In this document: positions 43,566 through 56,595 of the stretch, piece by piece
Layout of the letters: each line of letters begins with the position of its first letter
Position numbering within the stretch: the first letter of the stretch is position 1
Notes under the pieces: generated by a model
Told to the model about the DNA's origin: nothing
Seen by the model: the letters and a program-made list of their open reading frames with translations, nothing else
Database searches by the model: none
Origin: Mycteria americana
Taxonomy: Eukaryota; Chordata; Aves; Ciconiiformes; Ciconiidae
Direction: 5' to 3'
Assembly (NCBI RefSeq): GCF_035582795.1
Contig: NC_134372.1
Coordinates: forward strand, 38,354,316 to 38,418,315
Length of the DNA stretch: 64,000 nucleotides
Program-made: the position numbers and the translations under genes

Positions 43566-46500
43566 AAATCGGCTGAGGAAGCTTTTGAAGGACTGAATTC
43601 AACAGCTGTCAAGTGAGCAGGCGGCTGTGTGGTGCTTAGCTGCTGACTGAAGCTAAACCACGACAACAGGGCAGCCTGAGCTCTCAGAAGCAGATCCCCT
43701 AGCAAAACTTCTTGCTGCCCTCCAGGGGGATCTGTATTTGACCCAGAACAGCTCTTGTTTGGTAAAAGCCCAAATTATGAGGTCCCTGAGCAGGAGGTAC
43801 AGCCACGAAGCCTGGGTGTCTGTGTTACAGAGATGCAGGACGGCTGGGCTGCCAACGGACCTGTTCTGAGTGTGCACAGGAGCTGCGCCGGTGCCACCAG
43901 CGCACGCCCCGCACGTCAGCAGCAATGCAGAACGGACAAAGGAAAACCTCGTGTTGTCTCTCATTCTTTCCTGCTCTTGCAGCTTTTACAATCTCTTTAT
44001 GGCTAATACCGGGCAGCATGAATTACGATAAATGGCTACAGTCTTGCCCTTTTTGGCATGGCAAAAGAGCTTCTCTTCTCAATGCAGAGACTTGTCACAG
44101 TCAAGAAAATTATCCAAGCCCAAAAAAGACATGAATTCATTAAAATCCACAAATCCCCTGTGCGGACAGTCTTACTCAGAATTACAGTGGTGTTACTTTG
44201 GTTAATGTAAGTTCATTTTTGAAGTGAATTAAACTAAACCAAATTAAGAACATTTTAATTAGTGCTGAGCTCTGCAGAGGGAAATGGACTACTTATTTCC
44301 TTTTGTAGAATGTGTTTTTCTTTTAAACTTAAAGGAAGATTGGACTGGCTGCAGTGAGCTCTTTAGCTAGACCTGACACCAATACTAACCCCTGTACTAT
44401 TAATATTTGTCAGTAAAAACACTGAGCTTCACAAGATCTTTTTTAATCATGTAGAGGGAAAGCTTTCTGACATGCTTTTGAGAGAAACAGTCACTCATTC
44501 TGGATAAACTAGAATGAACCAGCATGCAGATAACTAAGCACACTACACAGCACAAATTGCATCTTCTATTTATGCAGAATCAAGTCAGAATTGTAAAGAT
44601 GGAAAAATTAATTTTAATTGCATTATAATTCAGCTTTTGTGTAGAATTCAGAAATATTCGGATGTACTTCAGTCTCAGATTTTATTTCCATTCTTCTCCT
44701 GGACAAAATCAAGTGACAACATCTGGCTCAGGGTATGTGTGTATTTTTTTTTTTCTTTCTAAGTAAAATGTATTGTTCACAGGGGGATCGGAGATTTAGA
44801 TTTTTGCTCAATCGTTTTTGGGCAGCTCCCCCTTTTAGCAAAGTTTGTTGGCTAGCTCTCCTTACAAGTCATCATTACAGGAAGCTAAGCAAAAAACAGG
44901 GGAGAAAGTTAGACTTTGCTTGAAATCTCTGGAACAAAAGTGCCTGATCCAGCAACTTATTACCAAGGTAGAGATCCTGTGCTGTCACTCCTATTCCACA
45001 CAAACACAGGCAGCAGGTGAGCCACGTGCATGCCTCAAGCTGCAGAGCTGGAGTGGGCATTCATAGCAGGTCATGGAAAAATGTGGGCTTTGCTGAGCAT
45101 TTCCAGAGAAAGCTCACCAGGAATCAATTCAACTGCTGAGAAACTCCCACAGAGCGAAAGGAAGTGAAGATAGTTAAACCTGTTTTCGTTGTGGTGTCAA
45201 GCTACACAAGTGCATTACAGCATTCCTGTAGACTACGCTTCAGTGTGCGGTACTGTAATGTGCTCACAGTTAGAAAATGCAGTTAGCTGCCTTTTGTTCA
45301 CCAGTATCTCAGTTGGCTGGCTGGCAAGTCTTGATAAAGAAACAACACAGAGACAGATAACGTCCCAAACCTCAGCAGTGAATTAAATACCAGCGAGGGT
45401 AAAGTCCTGTGTCTCTGGATAAGGCTGCACACACATTATATGGGGAGCCTCCATGGGCAGCTGCCCAGCAGCCCGGCTGGCTCACACAACTGGTGATGGC
45501 ACACACAACTTTTCTATCGGGGTTGGTGGTTCAAAGCCAGCTCAGACCAAAAGCGTTACAGTAATTACCCTCTCATGGCTGGCGTACAGTGATAAATTAG
45601 TTGATGGCAGCAGCAGACAATTCTTAATGAGTGACTTTTCATACCAGAAAATCACCACCGTTGCCAGTGATTGTTAGCTTTGTTGAGACTTAGCAGAAAA
45701 GCCACAAGGAGGATGGGGCATTGCAGCTGCCTGCTCTATCTTCTCTGTGCATGAATACGGAAGCTCGGAGAACAATGCGGCACCCTTCAAATGCTAACCC
45801 TGCTAAAATGAAAACCCACTGGAAGCCACTGCAACTGCTAAATGCTCTGCAAGGGTGGTGGCTTTGAATGGGAAATGTGCCCTGGAGAGCATGGAGAAAC
45901 AAGGCCCCTCTACTTGCATAGCAGCTGCCTGCATAGGAACGATCGCCCAGATCATGGCTACTTCCCAAGTCAGCCAACCTGCGCGTACACTGCTGCCTGA
46001 GCCTGCAATGCGATACCTCGAGCGTGGTTGCTCGTGAAGACCATCAGCCATTCCCTTGGAAAACAGGGAAGGCTTTACATTCACAAGTTTCGCGCCGTTC
46101 TGGCAGCAGTCCAGTAAGAGCAATTATTGCTGTTTTTCTCTATTGCCTCCTTGACTTAAACAGCACCAGGCTCTTCTGCCCTGGGAGGGAGCACCTGACT
46201 GTACTGCTGTCAAGGAAGCTCACTCTGGAACATGGATCTCAGTCTTGTATTTCATAACATACACGTTTCACACATTAGACAAAACACCTACCTGGCAAGT
46301 CACTGTACAGTGCTGACAGAAGGTATTTCAATCAATGGAAAAATACGGGTTTATTGTTAATCAGATATCACAAGTATAAAACTGCATTTAAAAATAACAA
46401 GAAAACCCCCAGTTTGTCTGCAGGGTCAAATGGCCCAAGGTGCTGCTTCAGGAACAGCCTATGTGCAATACATTACGACTTCCAAAAGATTTCTTCTCAA

Positions 46501-46566
46501 GCACATAGTAAAGGCAAACAAACAGAAACCCAATTTCAGAAAACCATCCGGTCAACAATTACTCAC

Positions 46567-46758
46567 CCCACCAAATCCTCTAAAGCGCTGAAGGATATCA
46601 TTGTTGATGAAACAGGACTGTGCAGGATCATGGAGAGCTTGGTCCAAGAGGCGGTCGATGAAGTAGATGCCCGGCTCGATCGTCAGCACCATGCCCTGCT
46701 CCAGGCTGCGGGCGGTGCGCAGGCTCCTGAGCCCTGGCAGGTCAATGCGCTCCACTCC
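46567..46758 (-). CDS. PEPD: PEPD internal exon (human exon 14 equivalent)
   Basis: It encodes 64 residues, equal in length to human residues 385-448, starting [20 protein letters not shown] and ending LQRFRGFGG. The Glu in LTIEPGIYF corresponds to metal ligand E412, and the second Arg of RSLR to substrate-contact R398 of human. The acceptor is TTCTTCTGTAG before GGA and the donor is GTGAGT. Both boundaries are phase 0. The joined reading GFGG-VRIEDD continues perfectly into the last exon. The open frame is intact. Confidence 0.97.
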
Positions 46759-48639
46759 CTACAGAAGAAACACTGGTTCTGACAGACAGAAAGGCAATCC
46801 GTGTTGACCTTTTATCAAGACCCTCCTATGCTGACTGCTCCCTAAGAGACCCAAAATACAAAAAATAATTGGGAAGTAGAGGACTGAAACCATGCTGTAC
46901 AGCTACCTCTCTCTCATCAGTCCCTCATTTAGCTTTCACATACAGCGATGACCAGCTTTCAACTCAACACCCAAACTGTTTTTTGCACTACAGAAATCCT
47001 GGCTTTGGGTATGCTTGGTACTGTCAGTCTCTACCTTGGGAGAAGTACTGCACTACAGAGAAAAAATAATTACTTGCGCTATTTCTTTCTATACCCTCCC
47101 TTGCAAAGTACAATATTTTAAGCGACCTGCAAATCTTGAAATTCCCCCTCCACGTCATGGATGAACTAGCCAAACTATGCAGCAGAGAACAATTTCTCCA
47201 AGGATATGCAAATGCTTATTCTCACTGACTGTTATTAAAATTACACATTTATGATCTTGATTCAGGAGCAATGAGTCTACACATGACCTCATAAAAGCAG
47301 CCCATTTAAAACTAAACTTTTGTCAGATTCAGACTTTCAGGCAACATGGTGCTGACTGATATTATTAAAAACTAAGTCAAAACAAGTCCTGACTAGCAAA
47401 ACATTCTCTTCTTCCCAAAAGCTGGTAAAGTAAAATGATATATGAGGACGTGCTTAGTCAAGGAATTAGAAACACTGCAAAGACTAGTTCAGGATATTAA
47501 TTTTCTTCCCCCAAATGTGCCAGGTATTGCAACATCAGAATAAATATATCTCAATCCCATTAGCTTTTTGAAAATTCTTTGCAACTGTACCAAAATTTCA
47601 TCAACAAAATATCGTGATGACCAGTAAACAGCTCACAGGGCCGCGAGCTTGCAAATATGCACACACACTTTGCTCACAAAAAACTTTTCTGCTTCAGCCA
47701 GTAAGTCAGAGGTTAACGGGTCTGCAAGACCAAGGCATTCTTTATCTGGTCTCCAGGTAGCATTCCCAAATCTTGCTTCTGGCCAAAGTCACAATAATTT
47801 TCCTTGCCAGCAGAAGGGGTGACTCCTTTCAGGATCGCTAGTAGCGTGACTGGCATCACGAGGACGAAACATCCCCTTTCTCCAGGACAAAGCGCAGTGC
47901 CCAGCGCTGCCCTCGCTGCCTGGCAGCCGGGGCAGCAGGTCCCGGCATGGCTGCGCTCCTGCGTTTCTGCCATACCAATGCAGGGGGGCGGAAGGAGGCA
48001 GGAGCATACCCTGCAGATCAGCCACGTTTTCATCTCATTGAATCATTCGCTCTTCAAAGTGTATATAGCCCCACAGTACTGTTTGCTCCTGAGCTCCACT
48101 TTCAGTTCAGAGAAAGCCTGTTTCACAGAAATCCTGCCTGCCACAGCCACTCAGCAGTGTTTGTTTTATTCTCACCGGTCACCTAAGCAATACTGGGGTT
48201 GCTTTTTTCCCTTTGCAGAGCTTCTGTTCCAACACATGGCATCTTACAGCAGCCAAGATTTTCAGAGCTCACCAGCCTGGACATCCACGGGTAAGTTTGC
48301 TGATTTTTCAGAGATGTGGAGCATTTGCTTGCCCTCGCAAGCCAGCAAGTGTATCCTGACCATTTTCACTGTGTATTCAATAAATTTTATTTCATATATT
48401 TCATCTGAATTTTGCAGAGCATTACATGACACTAAAATAAGAAAGCACGATTTCATTTTACTGAGGCTAGGAAACAAGAATACTCTGATATTAAGCAAGG
48501 CACTTTGCATTTATATTCTTATCAAAACCCAAAGAGAATCAATATATTTCTAAACTTGAAACAATAACTGCACTGAAATGGAGCCATTTTTCTTTCTGCT
48601 GCCGCCCCATGGGGTTTGGCATCTCACACATTCATTGTA

Positions 48640-48765
48640 ATGTGTAAAGGAAATGAGGGCATCCAATCTTGTGGATTAATCTCTCCATGAGCTGTAAACA
48701 ATTAGATTAGTGTCTGGACCTTTTGGTGTCTTGCCAACTATCTATCAGCTGCTTTACAACAAACA
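48640..48765. promoter_or_regulatory. Candidate non-coding regulatory element
   Basis: A compact run of homeodomain- and forkhead-type motifs, including GGATTAAT (48673-48680), TGTAAACA (48693-48700) and AATTAGATTAG straight after it, followed by CTATCTATCAGCTGC. The motif density is higher than in the surrounding intron, but short AT-rich motifs are common, so this is only suggestive. Confidence 0.25.
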
Positions 48766-51700
48766 ACCCATATTTGGCTTTTAAGTACACTTCTCTTCAA
48801 TTCTACTTGTAAATGCCTTTTCTGAGGCAGTCAATCCAAGACAGATGCTAGAAAGATGAATGCGCAGCGAGGAAAACAATGGCAAACATCCTCTGAAGGC
48901 AGCCCTGGCATGGCCCCCGCATTTTTTGGCCTTTTCTTAAAACAAATGAGGTTTAACACTAGGTGTGACAGTCAAGCCTCGATGCCCACTTCATTTACCT
49001 CTGTACAGCCATTAAAGCAATGGTAGGCATTTTGTCTGGACCGCTTGCAGTCTGATTCTACTTTTACTACTTCCTCCAAGAAGCTAACAGCATGTTTACA
49101 ACTCGGGAGCAAGACCCAGGGATTCACGTTTGGAAACCTCCTTCAGCAGTGCAGGCTCCCTGGGCCATCAGCAATGCAGGGAGGGCCCCTGAGGCACCGA
49201 ATACTACTGCTCACCCAAAAGTAAAATTTTACCTTCTCTAGAAGGAATTCACAAACTCTTTTTGATATTCCCCCATCCTATCTCAACTCTAGGTTGTGTG
49301 GGCTCTTGGCTTCATCTCCAGGTCTTTGGCTTTTGCAGGCACTGAAGTCACTGTGTGAACAGCAGCAGCTACATCTCTTCCATGAAAGCATCTCTAATGG
49401 GCCTTCAGAGAAAGTGTAACACTGCTCAGCTTTTCAAAGACAGCAAGCAGGACACCAGTGGGTGGGCTTGCAGCGAGGAAGACCTACAGTCCCTTTTAAC
49501 AGAGGCTAACAAGGTGCTCACCAAGAGATGCATGAAATGGATGAAGAGACAGACAGGTTCTGGCTATTGCATGTACGTGGCCATGCATACCCTGAGCGGA
49601 GGACAGCCCCAGTCCAACTTGCTGTGAGGCTGAAGGACAACGTGAGCTTGGACAGGGAATGAGCAGAGCGGGGAAGGTGACCGAGTGGGGGAGATGACAA
49701 AATTCCTTCTGTTAAGAACAGCGCTGAATTAAATGTACATCAGACTATGGCTTCAGCATCCCAAGTGACATCTGATCTCTGGGCACTTGTGACCATCTTG
49801 GTAGCCACCACGGCCATCAGGTCCAGGGACTGACAGTTCTCAGCTCTCAGTCTGCTTCTGTTTTTTATGAAAACTAGGACAAACTGAAGATTTTTTTAAT
49901 GACTGAAACACCACCACCCCCAAACAGAAGATGACAGGTTCTGAAACAAGGACACTGCCATTTTCCGTAAAGTCAAACCCTGTTGGGAGAAAAGCCTGAT
50001 GGGGAAACCTCGCACTGTCGTCCATCAGTATGAATCTTCTGCCATTAATGGAATTTCTTCTTTGTGAGGAGGAAACTTCCCCACGTTTTACAGCTAAACA
50101 ATGAAAGCCTTGTTTTCAACAATAACTGTGATGTTGTTTTGTAGTCAGATGAAATAAAGAGTAAAAACGTGAACACTGGTGCAGCAGCTGTGTGGGTATG
50201 TTTCTATTACCGTTATATCCTGGAGGCCTGGCCACAGAGCAGGACCCTGTCACACTCAGTGCTGTACAACTGTAAAGCATAAGCTGGTAATTTGCCTTTA
50301 AAAAGTGTAGAGAATAATCCAGAAAATATTAACGCCTAAGCATCTAAAAAGAGACTCCCAGTGATATTCTGGGAAAATTACTTTTCAAAGAACTGTTTAT
50401 TTTCCTGTATATTGCAACAACAGACTATATCCAAAATTGTTTTCTAAGACTGATTTTATTTGGAGGTTCTGCTCACATTTTAAAATTGAGACACTCCCCT
50501 CACAGTAAGCACAGATGTATGACACTGTCATTTGCGACTGTACTCCTGCCAAGAACATCAGATTCCAATTAATGGTTCATGTAAGGTAACAAAAAACAGC
50601 ATGTCTAGGCAATAAGGACTGTCAAGGGAACAAGAGAATTATTATGTAAACTGATTTCATTACTATGTAAGCAAAATAAAAGTTCAAATTAAGTTGAGTG
50701 TGCAGTAATATAAAATATAGATCTATTTTTGGAATAAGCAGGGAATTAGGAAGTATGCAAATATGCCTATCCCCCAGAAAAGTGGCTGTGGAAGACTAGA
50801 AGTTGCAATATCCCCAGCATACCTCAGTATAAGGATGAATTACTGCCTGCTCCTAAGCAACTCAATGGTTAACGGGGGTATATGTTGCTTTTTCCATGGA
50901 AGAACTGCAATGTATATCATGCTGGATCTTGTCCCACAGACACCGGCTACCAGGCAAAGCAATCAGTAGCAGAAATAGCTCCAGGCCCACTCAGGTGAGC
51001 CCGATCTTGGGTCCGTCTTTGGAGCAGGACAGAAGAAAACCCCAGGTGATGTTTCTGTGCTGGCTGGCTATTGCCCACAGGGCCATGACACAAGCTAGGG
51101 ATGCAGAAGCACAGAGATGCAAGGACACCCTCCCCTCTGAAACCAGGGGCTGCAATGCTTAGTTGGCATCACCCTGAAGTTTCCTCAAGCAAGCAATGGC
51201 AGCAAACATGGCCACAGCAGAGATCACCAAAGCTACTCACAACTGCAAATACCGAACCACAGTAAAAGACTCATGTAGCGACACAAACTAGTTTCTGGTA
51301 CTTTTTTCCAGCTAAATCATCACAGAACTTTTTTGAGCCTGACAAACAGACTGTCCTAGTTGGACCACATCCAATACAGTGAAGTCCTAACCATTTTACC
51401 AAACTAAGTGCAATCAAGTATTTAAATCAGTCAGAATACTGACATTATATTTAGATTATATGAAATCAACACCGAAGTGAAATCTCAGCTCTTTCACTCT
51501 TCCCTATTCTCCCACTGTGTATACCCAACTTCTAATTAGCTCATTTATTGTAAAAAGAACGGAGCCCTATGGAGCTAATAAAATAAAAGCGTTGAATTCC
51601 ATTTCACTTGTCTCCTGGTCCCTTCTCTCTAAGCCCTTGTTTCTCTTGCTCAGTGTTACTAATGACGATTAGTTTATTCAATCTATCCTGCTTTTTCCCA

Positions 51701-54434
51701 GCAGCCTGAGCTGCCTACAGTCACCTGAAGGAACTGCTGTCAGTCCTGCCTTTGAAATCAGCAGCAGGTTACAGAAGAACACGCCCCAAGCATCACATAT
51801 CACTTGTGGCATTTGCAAGTCAAAGCTTCCACTTCTGCAGGAGAATCTAATTACTAGCTGGAGCTTTTGGGACACAGCTTAAAGTTAATATTGGGGGAAT
51901 CGAGGGCACATTATGTTTAACTGGCTATTTTATTTGAAACATTTTTGTCTTTTCCTAGATATTAACTGTGGTATCAGGTTTAAGCTGCCTCATAAGTTTC
52001 CTGTTATTGCAGGGAATGAGGAAAAATCACCTGCCACTTATTTGAGGCACCGCTGCCTGCTGAGTCAGATAGAGCTGAATTTCAACCCATTGCTACAGCA
52101 TGGTTCTGAGCATAACTTCCCATGTCATTTTTGCTTCCTGATCCTCAGATGTCACCAAGCTCCACTGCTATCATAACGGAAATAATAAAACATACAGATT
52201 ATATTTTTTCTTTTTTCTTAAAACCTAAGCATGAGGAAAAAAAAAAGAGATAGCAAATAGTAAAAATCACCAAGTTGACAACTACAACATAAACCTGGAA
52301 GATGAGGAGAATATTTAGATAGAGAATTCAAAAGAAATGAGATAAAGAATTGCAAAAGCTACCAGCAACACTGTTTTAAAATTAGACCAATGACAAGCAC
52401 CATTTAAAATCTAATGGGCACATTTTCTTGTGACACACAGAAAGCATACATAGGCGATGGCCTTAAATGAAAGGGCTTTTTCTTTTGTGATCCCAGTATT
52501 AGTGGGAATTGCATAGCAAAAAAATGAAAGTATACCTATGGTATCTTTTATACCTTGCTTTTACATGTGATGGAAAGCAGAACTGTACTGTCTTGGTTTT
52601 TCTCTCCTACTGCGCCTAGAATGAGTTGTTCAAAACCGCACAAGCTCTGTTAGTCTCTGCTAGAATTTCAGAAAGATTTGGACAATAAATATTCAGATAA
52701 AATCTCTCTTAGCACACAAAGTCTTTTGCAACAAACTTCAACAAGTAAAACAAACATAAGCAAGTATCTCCATCAAAAAAAATTAACCAGAACTAATGAA
52801 ACCCAAACCAAGCAACAAAAAACCCCAAGTCCACGACACTTTCTTTCTCAGAGGAGGAGGGAAACCCTGTGGTACGACAGGGTATGGTGCGCACCACGGC
52901 ACCGGACTGACACGGCACCTGAGCCCTCCCTCCTCTTCTGCCTCTGCTCAAGTCCTAAGCTCCCATAAACACCCAAACTCCAGCATCTGTCCTCACAGGG
53001 AAAAGCTGCTGGGAACTGATCACAACTTTTCTGACCACATATGAGATGCCACAGCAGGGTAAGAAGATCTATTAACCTAACCCTGGGAGGGGTTTAAATC
53101 CCACAGAAGAATCTTAGGCTGCAGGAAACTCTCCTAGCTGGTGTTCAACCCAACAGATAACAATAAGCACTATGGATTTCAGTGCTGCTCTGCATGGAAA
53201 TGCTGTAGAATTGAAAGTCTTCACCAATTTGTTTCTTGCCTGCACTCTGCCTGCTCAGTGGCCCACACAACTATATGGCTCTGCTATGCAGGAATTCAAA
53301 GAATCAAAAAGAAAGTGATTCAAGAGGACCCCATGAAGCAGAAGCAGCAGATTTTTTCTCCTAATCTTTTCTCAAGGTGTACAATCGCTTACAAGAACAA
53401 AACCTAGAGCTAAAACTGGTGAAAGGCCCTTTCACTCCTTGCTCATATAAGCGCCTACCATACAGGTTGTTTCATGTTTGCAGATCCTGGATATGCACAG
53501 CTAGAGCAAGGCTTTGCAAGGTTATGACCAAGTGAAGCAATTTGCATCACTGGGGCTCTACATAACAGCTTTAGGCTCCTTGGTAAATTCACTTCATCCT
53601 CTGCTTCTTAAAGGAAAAAACATTAATGCATCATTTGCAATGCTGACCACAAAAAAAATTGAAATAATCTACTTCAGCATAAAGTAGGATACATAAGGAA
53701 AATAATTTTTGCCAGAACAAGAAAGGGAACAAGATTATTCCTGTATTCTCTAGTAGGTTTGGTGACCTAAATCCCCAGACAGTCATCTGGGATCTGGGAG
53801 CAAGCTTTCTGTTAGAGCCAGATGCAGCTTGTACACCTCTCTGAGTAGCAGAGATGTTCCCCAAGCATGCACAGTAATGGAAGGACATGGATAACTCCAG
53901 GATCAAAACAAACCTCTGACCTTAATTTGCTGATGCAGAATAGCGATGAAAGGATCAGCTTTTCATGAGAATAGAGAATTGAATTAAAACTTTAAACTAA
54001 GGTAAATCTCATAATTTTAAAAGACAAAACAAAATGAAGCTCTTAATTCGCAAGACGTTAAAATCACTGTAGTTATTAACCTAACTTAAATTAACTGGCT
54101 TATTATTATAGAAAGTCATCAAATGTACTTAGCATTCTTTAGAGCCTTACAGTCAATTAATATAACATGAAATTGAATCAACTCAAGCATCTAGAGACAC
54201 AGAACCTAGATTTAAATGAAAACTTCAGCCCCATCTACCTCAGGGGCTGAAAATTTGGGATCACCTACCACATTTTCTCCATTGCAACAGGCACAAACCC
54301 TCATTTATATCCCATATCGAATTTACCCAGAAACAAATGAAAGAGTGTGGGAAAACCATCTCCATGATTAAATTTTACAGCTGAAGCTAAGCCCAGTGGA
54401 GTTTTCACCCTTTGAAGCTAGCTCTGTCTGACTA

Positions 54435-54665
54435 AGGGCCAGATTTTCTGAAGTGATTAGTACCACTGGGGCTGGATTTTCAGAACTGCTCAAGTTGTAG
54501 TTAGACCCTTAAAAAAAGCAGACAGATTTTCAAAGAAGTGTTCGATGCTTGGTTTCCCCGTGAGGAATACCACGGTACACTGCAGGAGACCTGATTCCCA
54601 ACAGGGCTCTTGACTGCCAAGTACTTCTGAAAATCAGGACATTTACTTACGTGCTTCAATGGGAA
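54435..54665. repeat. Ancient hairpin-type amniote repeat
   Basis: The left part has 'gggccagattttctgaagtg' and 'gctggattttcagaactgct' (54471-54490). The right part has the inverted form, 'acttctgaaaatcaggac' (54623-54640). This pairing of 'ggcctgattttcagaa' with 'ttctgaaaatcaggcc' is typical of a short repeat abundant in turtles and crocodilians and old in birds. It looks like a decayed palindromic, MITE-like copy; the family name is not known to me. Confidence 0.5.
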
Positions 54666-55973
54666 ATACTGGTGGTTACGGTCTTTTAAAAACCTTGCCC
54701 TAAACACAGTTGCTAAGCCACATTTATTGCTGGCCAGAACCAATTATTCTTTATCATGGCAAAAAAAAGGAAGGGAAATGTTATATTTTTCTAATATCCC
54801 AGAGTATCCTTTGCAGAAAATGTGCAAGCTTTTTACAGTGTTTGTCAAAGAGGAAGATATTGCTTCTTCAATGCTGCATGTGAAAGCAGCTTACTGGAAA
54901 AGATGAAAACTTATTATTGCCAATTTTGAAAAAAGAAATCTTTGGCTACTAATGAATAACTAATCTAAGCTAACAATGTCTGGAAATAGTTGTTTTGGAA
55001 CACACAAAACTTTGTGACGGATAAAAATTAGGAAATTAAAGCTTATTGTATTATTCCAAATGTAACTGTTTACACTTGAGGAAAAATAATGGAATAATAT
55101 CCACTTGGAAAGTTTTTATTTTTAAAAAATCCTTTGTAATACTCCCAGAAATTCCCTCGGCCAAAAGCAAATAACTTGCTTCTTAACCAGCTAGAAAAAA
55201 GAGCATGATACTACAGGCATGGGCTCAGTGTACAATAAACACACAAATGGCTTTATGAAATTCCTTGTGAAAATCTTGCTAGCTGGTAAACATTTAAAAC
55301 GCACCAAAAATTACTCCACAGCGTACTAGATGTCTTCAAAATGTGTTTTCTCATGAAACAATGAGGCACAGACAAAAAGCCTTCTCCCATTTAATACAGA
55401 CATGTATCACACTCAGGTGAGAGGTGCCCAATTGCTCATGTTTAGATTTACCTGGGGAAAACCACATCCCCTGAAGCCTTCCAGTGCTGCCCCGGCACCG
55501 CAGCCCTATGGCTCCCTCCTGCCGCGGGCCAGGACCGTGCCTCCCATTAGAGCTTCAAGCCTAATGAAGTTCACCCCATCGACAGGCTTTGATGTGGGTT
55601 TTCCACCATCAGGTGCTCCAATGTTCAAGGACCTAACCTTAGTCAAATGACCCAATATAAGGAACCTCATGCTTTGGGTCAGAGAGAAGTGATGGGTCTA
55701 ACAGAGGAGTAATTAATGCCGCACAGAGAGTTTAAAGGGGCTGCCCTTCTGCAGAACCCCAAATTAATTTTTTTTCAAACTAAGCTGATGCCTACATGCA
55801 CATTTATAGGCAAATGCAGGACTTCAGCTATTTGTTTGTGAGCTTACATACATGCTTCCCCCATATTCAGGAAATTTATTTAGCATTAGATTTTGAAAGT
55901 AAATTAGCCATGCAAACATTCTTAATGTAAGACTGCAGTTGCATGTCTACACAAACAAATAATTTTAATATTT

Positions 55974-56595
55974 AGAATCATAGAATCATTTAGGTTGGAA
56001 AAGACCTTTAAGATCAGCAAGTCCAACCGTTAACCTAGCACTACCAAGTCCACCACTAAACCATGTCCCTAAGCACCACATCTACACATCTTTTAAATAC
56101 CTCCAAGGACAGTGACTCAACCAGTTCCCTGGGCAGCCTGTTCCAATGCTTGATAACCCTTTCAGTGAAGTAAAATTTCCTAATATCCAGTCTAAACCTC
56201 CCCTGGCGCAACTTGAGGCCATTTCCTCTCGTCCTATCACTTGTTACCTGGGAGAAGAGACCGACCCCCACCTCTCTACAACCTCCTTTCAGGTAGTTGT
56301 AGAGAGCAATAAGGTCTCCCCTCAGCCTCCTTTTCTCCAGGCTAAACAACCCCAGTTCCCTCAGCCGCTCCTCATAAGACTTGCTCTCCAGACCCTTCAC
56401 CAGCTTCGTTGCCCTTCTCTGGACTCGCTCCAGCACCTCAATGTCCTTCTTGTAGTGAGGGACCCAAAACTGAACACAGTATTCGAGGTGCGGCCTCACC
56501 AGTGCTGAGTACAGGGGCACAATCACTTCCCTAGTCCTGCTGGCCACGCTATTTCTGATACAAACCAGGATGCCATTGGCCTTCTTGGCCATTTG
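55974..56595 (-). mobile_element. CR1 LINE, 5'-truncated, with open ORF2 end
   Basis: A minus-oriented CR1 in PEPD intron 13. The 3' end is at about 55974 with the typical tail ATGATTCTATGATTCT. A single open frame of 178 codons (56056-56592) encodes the C-terminal end of the CR1 reverse transcriptase protein. Diagnostic stretches are [19 protein letters not shown] at about 25-43, [15 protein letters not shown], and the end segment [20 protein letters not shown]. The 5' end is cut off near 56595, the usual result of incomplete target-primed reverse transcription. The open frame in the remnant suggests a fairly recent insertion. It lies in the same orientation as PEPD transcription and away from the exons. 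Confidence 0.93.

Larger units (their letters stand above)
38236..46566 (-). other. PEPD: PEPD intron 14
   Basis: An 8.3-kb intron between a GTGAGT donor (minus strand, 46561-46566) and the acceptor before the last exon. It holds an old amniote repeat copy near 42.4 kb and a MIR-like scrap near 43.5 kb. Open frames are short and not conserved in character. No nested gene is supported. Confidence 0.8.

Noticed and set aside
49355-49627. 90-codon plus-strand frame in PEPD intron 13
   Set aside because: Its composition is protein-like, but there is no known family and no splice or promoter context; it is best left as a chance frame.
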